Assembly: GCA_964631965.1 (NCBI GenBank)
Contig: CAZWAR010000028.1
Location: 1 to 28,820, forward strand
Source: CAIQPS01 sp964631965
Lineage (GTDB): Bacteria; Actinomycetota; Thermoleophilia; RBG-16-64-13
Reading direction: 5' to 3'
Length of the DNA: 28,820 nucleotides
In this document: one piece after another, positions 6,283 to 14,062 of the stretch
How positions within the stretch are numbered: the first letter of the stretch is position 1
Layout of the letters: every line of letters starts with the position of its first letter
Made by a program: the position numbers and the translations under genes
The notes under the pieces: model-generated
Seen by the model: only the letters and a program-made list of their open reading frames with translations
Databases searched by the model: none
What the model was told of the DNA's origin: nothing

Positions 6283-7181
6283 AGGACGCCCAGATAGCTC
6301 CGCCCGTCGTGCTGGCCCAAGCCGCGGCCAGACGCATGAGCACCCGCCGGCTGGCCATCCACCTGCTGCTGCGCAAGGGCCTGTTCATGTTTGGCGCCGT
6401 CGTCATCGTCCTTATGCTCCTCATGGCCATCTTCGCTCCTCTGATCGCTCCTTACGATCCCTATGTGCCGGACATGCAGAACTCTCTGGCCAAGCCTTCG
6501 GCCCAGCATCTGCTCGGCACCGACAACCTCGGGCGCGATACTCTCAGCCGGCTGATCTACGGGGCCCGCACCTCCCTTATCGTTGGTCTTGCCGCGGTAG
6601 CGGCGGCGCTCGTCGTCGGGGGTCTGCTGGGGACGGCCGCCGGCTTCCTGGGCAGGTTGGTCAACACAGTCATCATGCGGATCGTAGACATGCTGATGTC
6701 CATCCCCATGCTGCTGCTCGCCCTCACCTTGGCGGCCGTGCTGGGTGGGGGCCTCAAGAACGTGGTCATCGCCATCTCCGTCAGCATGATCCCCCCCTTC
6801 GCCCGCCTGATGTGCGCCCAGACGCTCACCATCAAGGAGCGTGACTACGTGTCGTCGCAGCGGGCTATGGGTGCGCCGCGCTGGCGCACGATGTTCGGTA
6901 CCGTCATGCCGAACGCATATCCGGCCGTGCTTGTGTTCGGTACGATGCAGATCGGGGCCGCGATCCTGGGGGAGGCGGCTCTCAGCTTCCTGGGTATCGG
7001 CATCCAGGCGCCCACCGCGGCATGGGGAGCCATGGTGGCCGCCGGCTTCCCCTACCTGCTCACCGATCCCTGGCAGTCCCTTGTTCCTGGCGTGGCCATC
7101 ATTCTCGTGGTGTTCGCCTTCAACATGCTGGGCGATGGTCTCCGCGACGTGCTCGACCCGCGGCTCAGAGGGACGATGTGA
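6279..7181 (+). CDS. Dipeptide/oligopeptide-type ABC transporter permease (DppC family)
   Basis: This is the second permease, pairing with the DppB-like subunit to form the channel. The 300-residue product has the N-terminal DppC/OppC region (one helix at about 33-55, then APYDPYVPD), the conserved LLGTDNLGRDTLSRLIYGARTSL stretch (written here as the hallmark region around residues 75-95), five further helices, and an EAA loop near 185-205 (ERDYVSSQRAMGAPRWRTMF). It ends with the typical LGDGLRDVLDPRLRG. It begins with GTG at 6279, overlapping the previous stop, and its own TGA overlaps the GTG of the next gene, so the permease and ATPase genes are translationally coupled. Order and spacing are those of a standard dpp/opp operon. 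Confidence 0.93.
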   Translation: MKDAQIAPPVVLAQAAARRMSTRRLAIHLLLRKGLFMFGAVVIVLMLLMAIFAPLIAPYDPYVPDMQNSLAKPSAQHLLGTDNLGRDTLSRLIYGARTSLIVGLAAVAAALVVGGLLGTAAGFLGRLVNTVIMRIVDMLMSIPMLLLALTLAAVLGGGLKNVVIAISVSMIPPFARLMCAQTLTIKERDYVSSQRAMGAPRWRTMFGTVMPNAYPAVLVFGTMQIGAAILGEAALSFLGIGIQAPTAAWGAMVAAGFPYLLTDPWQSLVPGVAIILVVFAFNMLGDGLRDVLDPRLRGTM

Positions 7182-8212
7182 GCGGGCCGGAACAGGCAGG
7201 CGCCCGGTCGCCCGTCCTCGCGGTGCGCGACCTGCGAGTGGAGTTCAAGACCCCCCTCGGGATCGTCCGCGCCGTTGACGGAGTGTCCTATGACCTCTAC
7301 GAGAACGAGATCGTCGGCATCGTGGGGGAATCCGGATGCGGGAAGTCGGCCAGCCAGCTTGCCGTGATGCAGTTGCTGCAGAGCCCGCCGGGGCGCATCG
7401 CCGGGGGGCAGGTGCTCTTCGAGGGCAAGGACCTTCTCAAGTACAAGCGGAACGGCCCGGAGATGAGAACCGTGCGCGGCGGCCAGATCGCCATGATCTT
7501 CCAGGAGCCCATGAACTCGCTGAACCCCGTGATGACCATCGGGGCTCAACTGGTGGAGGCATACGAGCTGCACTGCGGTCTCAAAGGGCAGACAAGCATG
7601 CAGCGGGCCGTGGAACTGCTCAAGATGGTTGGCATCCCCGGGGCGGAGCGCCGGGTGAAGGACTATCCCCACCAGTTCTCGGGAGGGATGTGTCAGCGGG
7701 TGATGATCGCTATGGGGCTCTCCTGCAGTCCGCGTGTGCTCATCGCCGACGAACCCACCACCGCGCTGGACGTCACCACTCAGGCACAGATGCTGGAACT
7801 CATGAAAGATCTGGTGAACCAACTGGGGGCCTCCCTGGTCATCGTGACCCACAACCTGGGGGTGGTGGCCCGTTATGTGCAGCGCATCTACGTGATGTAT
7901 GCCGGCCGGGTGGTGGAGGAAGGCACGACGTTGGACATTTTCGAGCGCCCGGGCCACCCCTACACGCGGGGTCTGTTGGGGTCTGTGCCCCGGCTGGACG
8001 AAGAGGAGGGCCGCCGTCTCGTGTCCATCGAGGGCATGCCTCCCAACCTGGTGGACCTGCCCGGCACATGCGCCTTCCTGGCCCGCTGTCCCTTCGCCGT
8101 GGATCGTTGCCACCAGGACCCCTGGCCGGAACTCCGCGAGGTGGGCGAGCGTCACCGTGTACGCTGCTGGGTCGATCTGAAGGAGGTGGACCGTGCACCG
8201 GCCCTCTCCTGA
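7178..8212 (+). CDS. Dipeptide/oligopeptide-type ABC transporter ATPase (DppD family)
   Basis: This is the first of two ATPases driving import. The 344-residue protein carries Walker A GESGCGKS (residues 50-57), the Q-loop FQEPMNSLNP, the ABC signature FSGGMCQR near 167, Walker B LIADEPTTALD near 189-199, and the switch histidine VTHNLG. The oligopeptide-family C-terminal extension has the cysteine cluster CX5CPX5C plus a later Cys, which in a DppBCDF importer of Mycobacterium tuberculosis binds a [4Fe-4S] cluster. GTG 7178 is chosen over upstream in-frame codons because it overlaps the preceding stop (GTGA) and gives a normal N-terminus. Its end overlaps the next ATPase gene by 20 bp. Confidence 0.93.
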   Translation: MSGPEQAGARSPVLAVRDLRVEFKTPLGIVRAVDGVSYDLYENEIVGIVGESGCGKSASQLAVMQLLQSPPGRIAGGQVLFEGKDLLKYKRNGPEMRTVRGGQIAMIFQEPMNSLNPVMTIGAQLVEAYELHCGLKGQTSMQRAVELLKMVGIPGAERRVKDYPHQFSGGMCQRVMIAMGLSCSPRVLIADEPTTALDVTTQAQMLELMKDLVNQLGASLVIVTHNLGVVARYVQRIYVMYAGRVVEEGTTLDIFERPGHPYTRGLLGSVPRLDEEEGRRLVSIEGMPPNLVDLPGTCAFLARCPFAVDRCHQDPWPELREVGERHRVRCWVDLKEVDRAPALS

Positions 8213-9188
8213 CGGGAACGAGGTACTCCGCCTCAACAACCTTGCCGTCCATTTCCCGGTGACCCAGGGGGTGTGGAAGCGCAAGATCGGTACGGTGAAG
8301 GCCGTCGACGGAGTCGACCTCACTGTGCGCAGGGGAGAGACGCTGGGACTGGTGGGCGAGTCGGGGTGTGGGAAGACAACCATCGGCCGCTCGGTCATCC
8401 GGCTCTACAAGCCGACCTCCGGTACGATCTGGTTCGAGGGCCGGGACATCACCCGTCTGAACGAGAGCCAGCTTCGCCCGATCCGCCGGCGGATGAGTCT
8501 CATCTTCCAGGACCCGAGCGGGTCGCTCGACCCACGCAAGAGCGCGGGCTCGATCGTCGGGGACCCTCTGCGCATCCACAAGCTCGTGCACGGCAAGCGC
8601 GAGTACAACGAGAGGCTTGAGCAACTGTTCCGCTTGGTGGGGCTCGATCCGTCGATGATGGACCGGGTGCCGCACGAGTTTTCCGGGGGCCAGAGGCAGC
8701 GTATCGGCATCGCCCGGGCTCTCGCCTGCGACCCGTCGCTCATCATCTGCGACGAGCCCGTCTCGGCCTTGGACGTCTCGATGCAGGCTCAGATCATGAA
8801 CCTCCTCCAGGATCTGCAGGAGGGGGTGGGGGGGCTGGCCTACGTCTTCATCGCTCACGACCTCTCGGTTGTGAGGCACGTCAGCGACAGGGTGGCCGTG
8901 ATGTACCTTGGGCGAATCGTGGAGTTGACCAGGTCGGATCTCCTCTACAGCTCCCCTCTGCATCCGTACACGCAGGCCCTGCTCACCGCCGTTCCCATCC
9001 CTGACCCGGTGGTCGAGGCGGAACGTCCCCGGCCCATACTCCAGGGCGAGCTCCCCAGTCCGCTGAATCCGCCATCGGGTTGCACGTTCCATCCACGCTG
9101 TCCACACTGCAATGCCGCCTGCAGGACCGAGGTGCCCCAGCTGCGCGAAGTGGCGGAGGATCATTACGTGTCCTGTCTACTCGCGTAG
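8193..9188 (+). CDS. Dipeptide/oligopeptide-type ABC transporter ATPase (DppF family)
   Basis: This is the second ATPase, expected to pair with the DppD-like subunit. The 331-residue protein has Walker A GESGCGKT (residues 55-62), the Q-loop FQDPSGSLDPR typical of DppF/OppF, the signature FSGGQRQRIGIARAL near 160, Walker B LIICDEPVSALD near 180, and the switch HDLSVVRHVSDR. The C-terminal cysteine motif CTFHPRCPHCNAAC is intact. The GTG start at 8193 lies inside the end of the previous gene, with a strong AGGAGGT ribosome site at 8181-8187, 5 nt before it. A 115-bp spacer with a hairpin separates it from the binding-protein gene. Confidence 0.93.
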   Translation: MHRPSPDGNEVLRLNNLAVHFPVTQGVWKRKIGTVKAVDGVDLTVRRGETLGLVGESGCGKTTIGRSVIRLYKPTSGTIWFEGRDITRLNESQLRPIRRRMSLIFQDPSGSLDPRKSAGSIVGDPLRIHKLVHGKREYNERLEQLFRLVGLDPSMMDRVPHEFSGGQRQRIGIARALACDPSLIICDEPVSALDVSMQAQIMNLLQDLQEGVGGLAYVFIAHDLSVVRHVSDRVAVMYLGRIVELTRSDLLYSSPLHPYTQALLTAVPIPDPVVEAERPRPILQGELPSPLNPPSGCTFHPRCPHCNAACRTEVPQLREVAEDHYVSCLLA

Positions 9189-9257
9189 CGACGAGAGCAA
9201 GGGAAGGAGGGGGCAACGAAGCACTGGTCGAGCGAGTGAGGGCTGAGTAGGGAAAGA

Positions 9258-9278
9258 CCCGCGATCTCTGACCGCGGG
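9258..9278 (+). other. Small hairpin between the ATPase and binding-protein genes
   Basis: CCCGCG (9258-9263) and CGCGGG (9273-9278) form a 6-bp stem with a 9-nt loop, about 25 nt before the binding-protein start. There is no T-tract, so it is more likely an mRNA-stability or processing element that raises binding-protein output than a terminator. This is inference from position. Confidence 0.35.
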
Positions 9279-9303
9279 AAAGGGCTAAGACAAGGAGGGA
9301 TAG

Positions 9304-11088
9304 ATGCGCAAGATGGTGTGGGTGGCGCTCCTCGCGCTGCTTGTGGTCGCCGTGGTGGCGGTCGCAGGCTGCGGGGGGTCGGACACCACGACGACGGCAG
9401 CGAGCACGGCCACCACGGCCGGTGGCACCGACACGACAGCCGGCGGTGGCACCGACACGACCTCGGCCACCACGGCGACGACCGCGGCGGCCGGGGAACC
9501 GGTCATGGGTGGCGTTGCCAAGATCGCCGTACTCTCCACGCCGGCCAAGTTCGGCGTGCCGGCGAACGTCATCGGGCCGGATCAGTGGTTCGAAGGACTG
9601 TTCCTCGAGGGGATGTTCTATCCCAGCGATACTCCGGACGAGTACATGCCGGCTCTGGCCGAGACCTGGGAACTCACCCCCGACAAGTCGGCCTACATCT
9701 TCCACCTCAGAAAAGGGGTGAAGTTCACCGACGGCACTGACTTCAACTCCCAGGCGTGCAAGTTCTGTTGGGACCTGTGGCTGGCTCCCGCCGGCGGTGC
9801 AGCTGCTCCAGCCGCGGGCGCTACCGACACGAGCGCTGCTGCGGCCCCGCCCGCGGGCGGTGACACGACCGCCGCTCCGGCCGGACCTCCTGGACCTCCT
9901 GGACCTCCTGGACCCCCGCCGGACTTCGCTTTCGTGAAGTCCGTCGAAGTGGTGGACGACTACACCGTGCAGGTGAATCTCAAGAACTGGAGCAACCAGA
10001 TCCTGCCGTTCATCGGCCGCAAGTCATGGGCGGTGTTCTCGCCCACGGCCTACCAGCAGATGGGCGAGGACAAGATGAACACCAACCCGGTGGGAACGGG
10101 CGCCTTCAAACTGAAGTCCTTCACTCCCAACCAGGAGATGGTGCTCGAGAAGAACCCCGACTACTGGATGAAGGATGCCGCGGGCCGGCAACTACCCTAC
10201 CTCGACGGGGTCGACATCATCGTGTTCAAAGACCCGACGACCATGACCGTGGCGGTCCAGTCGGGCCAGGTGGATGGGGCCGACCACATCAGCTACCCGG
10301 GAGCGAAGCAGCTGGCCGAAGAGCCTGACAAGTACACCCTCAACCACTTCGGTGGTCCGGTCTCGATGCTCGAGATGAACACCAGTGATCCGGCCTCGGT
10401 CTGGAGCGATCCGAACCTGCGAATGGCGCTGGAATATGCCATCGACAAGGAGGGCATCTCCAAGTCGGCGGCCCTCGGTTTCGAGCCGCCGGTGTACTCC
10501 ATCATCCACAGCATCACGGACGTGGTCGACCCGGGGACCACCCCGCGGACGTACGATCCGCAGAAGGCGAAGGACCTGATTGCTGCTTCCGGCAAGCAGA
10601 TCCCGGAGATCACCATCAGCTACAACGCCACTGAGGGCAACTCCGATGCGATGACCGCCGTCCAGGCCAACCTGCAGGCGGTCGGCATCAAGGTCAAGCT
10701 GAATGGCGTGCCGCAGGCCGCCTTCGCCCCGATCATGACCCAGCCGCCTTCGGGTAGCGACATCGTGGTGAACGGCGAGCGGGGCGGTCCGCCCAACGTC
10801 CTTCAGGGCGCCGTCGAGATGTTCGGCAAGGGCACCATCTACTTCCCCGGCGCCACGTTCCCCGATCAGTTCTACACGCTGATGGATCAGGCCCAGCAGG
10901 TGGAGACCATCGCCGACACCTTCCCCCTCTGCGCGCAGATGGAGAAGGCCGCGTACGACGATGCCACCATCGTCCCGGTCACGATGCAGGACTTCATCGC
11001 GGTCAGTGGTCCGAAATTCAAGAACATGAACTGGACGGTGGCGAACACGCCGACCCCGTGGTTCATCGAGGCCTGGTTGGAGAAGTAG
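9304..11088 (+). CDS. ABC transporter substrate-binding lipoprotein, SBP_bac_5 family, with collagen-like insert
   Basis: This is the extracellular solute-binding protein of the importer. The 594-residue precursor has a basic start, a hydrophobic signal (about 5-21) and lipobox VAGC with Cys24, then a Thr/Ala/Gly-rich tether (about 25-62). The family-5 core follows: ADQWFEGLFLEGMF-like start, the HLRKGVKFTDGTDFNSQ motif, the VEVVDDYTVQVNLK segment, NPVGTGAFKLKS, and PYLDGVDIIVFKD. Within the first lobe, at about residues 160-206, is an Ala/Pro/Gly/Thr-rich insertion ending in GPPGPPGPPGPPPD, not normal for the family. AAGGAGGG lies just before the ATG at 9304. It is last in the importer operon, with its own hairpin upstream and two strong hairpins after the stop. 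The ligand is unknown. Confidence 0.92.
   Translation: MRKMVWVALLALLVVAVVAVAGCGGSDTTTTAASTATTAGGTDTTAGGGTDTTSATTATTAAAGEPVMGGVAKIAVLSTPAKFGVPANVIGPDQWFEGLFLEGMFYPSDTPDEYMPALAETWELTPDKSAYIFHLRKGVKFTDGTDFNSQACKFCWDLWLAPAGGAAAPAAGATDTSAAAAPPAGGDTTAAPAGPPGPPGPPGPPPDFAFVKSVEVVDDYTVQVNLKNWSNQILPFIGRKSWAVFSPTAYQQMGEDKMNTNPVGTGAFKLKSFTPNQEMVLEKNPDYWMKDAAGRQLPYLDGVDIIVFKDPTTMTVAVQSGQVDGADHISYPGAKQLAEEPDKYTLNHFGGPVSMLEMNTSDPASVWSDPNLRMALEYAIDKEGISKSAALGFEPPVYSIIHSITDVVDPGTTPRTYDPQKAKDLIAASGKQIPEITISYNATEGNSDAMTAVQANLQAVGIKVKLNGVPQAAFAPIMTQPPSGSDIVVNGERGGPPNVLQGAVEMFGKGTIYFPGATFPDQFYTLMDQAQQVETIADTFPLCAQMEKAAYDDATIVPVTMQDFIAVSGPKFKNMNWTVANTPTPWFIEAWLEK
9883..9917 (+). repeat. 9-bp tandem repeat encoding Gly-Pro-Pro triplets
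   Basis: Three perfect copies of GGACCTCCT (9883-9909) and a fourth degenerate copy (to 9917) encode a collagen-like Gly-Pro-Pro run inside the binding protein. The exact base identity of the copies suggests recent slippage. Confidence 0.85.
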
Positions 11089-11115
11089 ACCGATAGCAGC
11101 AGAATAGTCGAGGGA

Positions 11116-11149
11116 GTCGAGCGGCGCCCACGCGCCGCCGCCCTTCGAC
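11116..11149 (+). terminator. First hairpin after the importer operon
   Basis: GCGGCGC (11121-11127) and GCGCCGC (11132-11138) make a 7-bp stem on a CCAC loop. Outer arms GTCGA (11116-11120) and TCGAC (11145-11149) could extend it around a bulge. It lies 28 bp after the binding-protein stop. There is no T-tract, so it may act with the next hairpin. Confidence 0.4.
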
Positions 11150-11164
11150 AGACAGTGAAGAATG

Positions 11165-11220
11165 CCGGCCTGCGGCCCCATCGGGCATGGTCTCGCACCC
11201 GGGCCGCAGGCCGGTCCTTT
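11165..11220 (+). terminator. Strong 14-bp stem-loop, likely terminator of the importer operon
   Basis: CCGGCCTGCGGCCC (11165-11178) and its exact complement at 11201-11214 form a perfect 14-bp GC-rich stem with a 22-nt loop, followed by TCCTTT. The tail is a weak T-tract, but the stem is the strongest hairpin I found in the window and sits between the importer operon and the redox genes, where a terminator is expected. Confidence 0.6.
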
Positions 11221-11307
11221 CAGACGGCGCCGTTGCCTGGCGCGCCGGAGGATGACGCCGGCAGCGTCGGGAGACGGACGAAGATCGACGAACGGAGGCA
11301 TGCGACG

Positions 11308-13050
11308 GTGGATGACGGAACGTCATCAGCCCGAAGATACTTCGAGGCGGACGTTCTCGTGGTGGGAGGCGGTCTCGCCGGCTGCACCGCGGCCATCAGG
11401 GCGCGGGAGGCGGGAGTCTCGGTGATCCTCGTGGACAAAGGCTACACCGGCAAGTCGGGGCAGACCCCCTTTGCCGGCAGCTACTGTGTCTTCAACCCGC
11501 AGTGGGGGGATGACCTGGACGCCTGGATGCAGCAGATAGACACGGGTGGGGAGTACCTCAACAACCGCACCTGGACGGAGCTGTGCTTCAACGAGTCGTA
11601 CGAGCGGTACCTGGAGCTGATGTCGTGGGGAGTGCGGTTCGGGCCCGGCGGGGCGGCACGCCCCGGCGAAGAACCGCAGCGGGGGGGCATGCCCGGGGGG
11701 CCCTGCAAGGCCGTGATGATGGAAGTGCGCCACCCCTCCATGGCCCTGCGGCGCCGGGTGATCGAGTGCGGAGCGACGATCGTCGACCGCACCATGGTGG
11801 CCGAGTTGCTCACCGACGGGGGTCGGGTAGTCGGGGCGGTCGGGTTCCCCATGGACGAGGAGGGCGCGCTGCTTGTGTTCCTGGCGAAGGCGGTGGTACT
11901 CGCCGCCGGCGCCGGCGGATTCCGGCCGGGTCGGTGGCCCATCTCCAACCTGACCTCCGACGCGGATTGTATGGCCTATCGAGTTGGAGCCGAGATCACC
12001 GGCAAGGAGTTCTCCGACCCGCATGGGGGCCGGGCCGATTGGGCGGCGCCCGTGAGCTTCGGCCGCTATGGGCGCGCTTCTCACGACGGTAGGCCGCCGC
12101 GCGGTCTGCTCACGACGGCGGACGGCAGTCCGGTGCCTCCCGCGCAGGGGCTCTACCTGAACCTGGATTTCGAAGCTCATGGGGGCCGGGCCCCCATACG
12201 CATGGAGCTGGCGGATGGCGTTCGGTACGAGGTGGTGGGCGGGGCGGCCAGTGGTATGTCCACCCACAAAGCCGAAGGTGTGTGGCCGGCCGACACTGAC
12301 TGCTCCTCGAACGTGCCTGGACTTTTCGCCGCCGGCGACAGCCTGGGGACGATGCAGTCGGGGGCTACGTACGCTGCTATCGGCCAGTCCGTGCTGGGTT
12401 GCTCCGTGACGGGTGCGCGCGCGGGTGCGGCGGCGGCTGTTTTCGCGGCGGCATCGCCCTCTGTCGCGGCCGTCCCTGCGGCCCTGGACGCTGCGGCGGA
12501 AACGGTCACAGCTCCGCTCCGGCGCACCGGCGGCTTCAGCCCCCGTTGGGTAACGCAGATGCTGCAGAACGCGGTGATCCCGTACTACGTGCTCTATGTC
12601 AAGCACGGCGACCGGCTGCGGGCGGCACTCACCAACGTGGAGTTCTTCCGCGACCATCTGGTTGGGAAGCTGTATGCGCGGGATCAGCACGAGCTACGGC
12701 TCTGCCACGAGACGCGCAACATGGTTCTGAACGCGGAGATGCGGCTGCGGTCCTCACTCTTCCGGACCGAAACCCGCGGTTGTCACTACCGTGAGGACTA
12801 TCCCCTCCGGAACGATGGGGAATGGCTCGCCTGGGTGGTTCTCAGGAAGCGGAGAGGTGGAGAGGAGAGTGGGACTTCCGCTACCGGTTCCATCGCGGTT
12901 GCAGGTCCAGCGGAGCCCGGGGGCATGGAGCTCTTCAAACTCCCGGTGCCGGCCGGATGGCACCCGGACCCGAGCATCCCTTACGTGCAGCGGTATCCGA
13001 ATCGAGTGCCCGGAGAGGCCTCTGCGCTCGCGGAAAGGACCCGCTCGTGA
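11308..13050 (+). CDS. FAD-dependent oxidoreductase, fumarate reductase/AprA-like flavoprotein 1
   Basis: The 580-residue protein belongs to the SdhA/FrdA/NadB/AprA flavoprotein superfamily. It has the N-terminal FAD Rossmann motif VVGGGLAGC (residues 18-26), DKGYTGKSGQTPFAG for FAD contact, and GKEFSDPH (232-239), which aligns with the capping-site histidine region of fumarate reductases. PGLFAAGD (second FAD contact) follows, then the C-terminal helical domain with RTETRGCHYREDYP (486-499), the counterpart of the SdhA R-x-E-S-R-G-x-H motif. The substrate and direction are not predictable. GTG 11308 is chosen because GGAGG (11294-11298) is 9 nt upstream. No signal peptide, so cytosolic. It is about the same length as flavoprotein 2 and shares long motifs with it. 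Its stop overlaps the SDR start. A roughly 20-residue Gly/Ser/Ala-rich loop near residue 520 is absent from flavoprotein 2. Confidence 0.88.
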   Translation: MDDGTSSARRYFEADVLVVGGGLAGCTAAIRAREAGVSVILVDKGYTGKSGQTPFAGSYCVFNPQWGDDLDAWMQQIDTGGEYLNNRTWTELCFNESYERYLELMSWGVRFGPGGAARPGEEPQRGGMPGGPCKAVMMEVRHPSMALRRRVIECGATIVDRTMVAELLTDGGRVVGAVGFPMDEEGALLVFLAKAVVLAAGAGGFRPGRWPISNLTSDADCMAYRVGAEITGKEFSDPHGGRADWAAPVSFGRYGRASHDGRPPRGLLTTADGSPVPPAQGLYLNLDFEAHGGRAPIRMELADGVRYEVVGGAASGMSTHKAEGVWPADTDCSSNVPGLFAAGDSLGTMQSGATYAAIGQSVLGCSVTGARAGAAAAVFAAASPSVAAVPAALDAAAETVTAPLRRTGGFSPRWVTQMLQNAVIPYYVLYVKHGDRLRAALTNVEFFRDHLVGKLYARDQHELRLCHETRNMVLNAEMRLRSSLFRTETRGCHYREDYPLRNDGEWLAWVVLRKRRGGEESGTSATGSIAVAGPAEPGGMELFKLPVPAGWHPDPSIPYVQRYPNRVPGEASALAERTRS

Positions 13051-13808
13051 ACCTCATGGACCTCACGGGCAAGAAGGCGCTCGTAGTGGGGACCGGCGGG
13101 ATAGGCGCAACGTTGGCGGCGGGGCTCGCCCAGCATGGTGCTGATGTGGCCGTCGCCGATCAGGACAGGGCGGCCGCCGACGCGGCCGCCGACGCGGTCC
13201 GGGCTTTCGGGTGCCGCACCTTCGCCCGTACGGTGGACGTCACCCAAGAAGCCTCGGTAGAGAACCTGGCCGCAGATTTGGCAGCCCTGTGGGGAGGCGT
13301 GGAGATCCTCGTGAACGCGGCGGGAGTGGCCGCTCGTACGCCGTCGGTGTCGGTGGCTGTGGAGACGTTGCGGCAGACGCTCGAGATCAATGCCGTCGGA
13401 ACGTTCGTCTGCTGCCGGGTGTTCGGCAAGGAGATGATGGAGCGGGGAGGCGGGAAGATCGTCAACATCTCCTCGGTGCGGGCGCGGTACGGCACGCGGG
13501 GAGGCATGGCCGACTACTGCGCGAGCAAGGGCGCGGTCGACGCATTGACCCGGCAACTGGCGGTGGAATGGGCCCCGCACCGGATCTACGTGAACGCGGT
13601 CGCCCCCACAGTGGTGGAGACCGGCTTCACGGCCCCGATCCTGACAAATCAGGCGGCCGCGCGGGAACTCACCGAGAGCATCCCCTTGGGCCGGTGGGCC
13701 CAGCCTCAGGATCTCGTGGGTCCGGTCCTGTTCTTCTCGTCGCCGGCCTCCGACTACGTGACCGGTCAGATCATGTTTGTGGACGGCGGATTGACGGCGG
13801 TGGTGTGA
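13047..13808 (+). CDS. Short-chain dehydrogenase/reductase (SDR), classical type
   Basis: A 253-residue NAD(P)-dependent SDR. The cofactor motif is TGGIGA near residues 15-20, a slightly altered TGxxxGxG since the run reads VVGTGGIGATLA. NAAG is near residues 90-93, catalytic Ser in NISSVRARYG, and the Y-x-x-x-K pair in YCASKGAVDAL. The C-terminal YVTGQIMFVDGGLTAVV is typical. An acidic residue at the end of beta-2 (VADQD) suggests NAD over NADP. Closest in style to gluconate 5-dehydrogenase/3-oxoacyl-ACP-reductase-like SDRs, so an alcohol/ketone conversion is likely, but the substrate is open. GTG 13047 overlaps the flavoprotein 1 stop (GTGA) with GGAAAGGA 7 nt before; ATG 13056 is an alternative. 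It separates flavoprotein 1 from its probable ferredoxin. Confidence 0.9.
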   Translation: MNLMDLTGKKALVVGTGGIGATLAAGLAQHGADVAVADQDRAAADAAADAVRAFGCRTFARTVDVTQEASVENLAADLAALWGGVEILVNAAGVAARTPSVSVAVETLRQTLEINAVGTFVCCRVFGKEMMERGGGKIVNISSVRARYGTRGGMADYCASKGAVDALTRQLAVEWAPHRIYVNAVAPTVVETGFTAPILTNQAAARELTESIPLGRWAQPQDLVGPVLFFSSPASDYVTGQIMFVDGGLTAVV

Positions 13809-13813
13809 ACCCG

Positions 13814-14035
13814 ATGGCCATCGAGAGGATCGACGAAGAAGTCTGTATCGGCTGCGGCGATTGTGTCGACAGCTGCCCCATGGACGTCATCCGGATGGAT
13901 GAATCGCGCGGGAAGGCGCAGATACGCTACGTCGAAGAGTGCATGAACTGCGAGCAATGTGCGCTCGACTGTCCCGTCGGGGCGATTGGCGTGAGCCCAT
14001 ACAAGAGCACGGGCTTCATCGCCAGCTGGGGTTAG
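13814..14035 (+). CDS. 2[4Fe-4S] ferredoxin 1
   Basis: A 73-residue dicluster ferredoxin with two full motifs: Cys11, 14, 17, 21 (CIGCGDCVDSCP) and Cys43, 46, 49, 53 (CMNCEQCALDCP). It should carry single electrons to or from a neighbouring flavoprotein, by analogy with AprB next to AprA. ATG 13814 aligns with the start of ferredoxin 2 (both begin MAIE). An in-frame GTG at 13805, which overlaps the SDR stop as GTGA, would add three residues and is equally possible. It is followed after 27 bp by flavoprotein 2. The C-terminal tail FIASWG resembles the LLGWG end of ferredoxin 2, a possible docking tail. Confidence 0.92.
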   Translation: MAIERIDEEVCIGCGDCVDSCPMDVIRMDESRGKAQIRYVEECMNCEQCALDCPVGAIGVSPYKSTGFIASWG

Positions 14036-14062
14036 GGAGCAGGCGGGCAAGGAGGTGGTGCG

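Noticed and set aside
11308..13050. Succinate dehydrogenase/fumarate reductase complex
   Set aside because: No cytochrome b or membrane-anchor subunit and no typical SdhB (2Fe-2S/3Fe-4S) protein nearby. The partners are small 2[4Fe-4S] ferredoxins.
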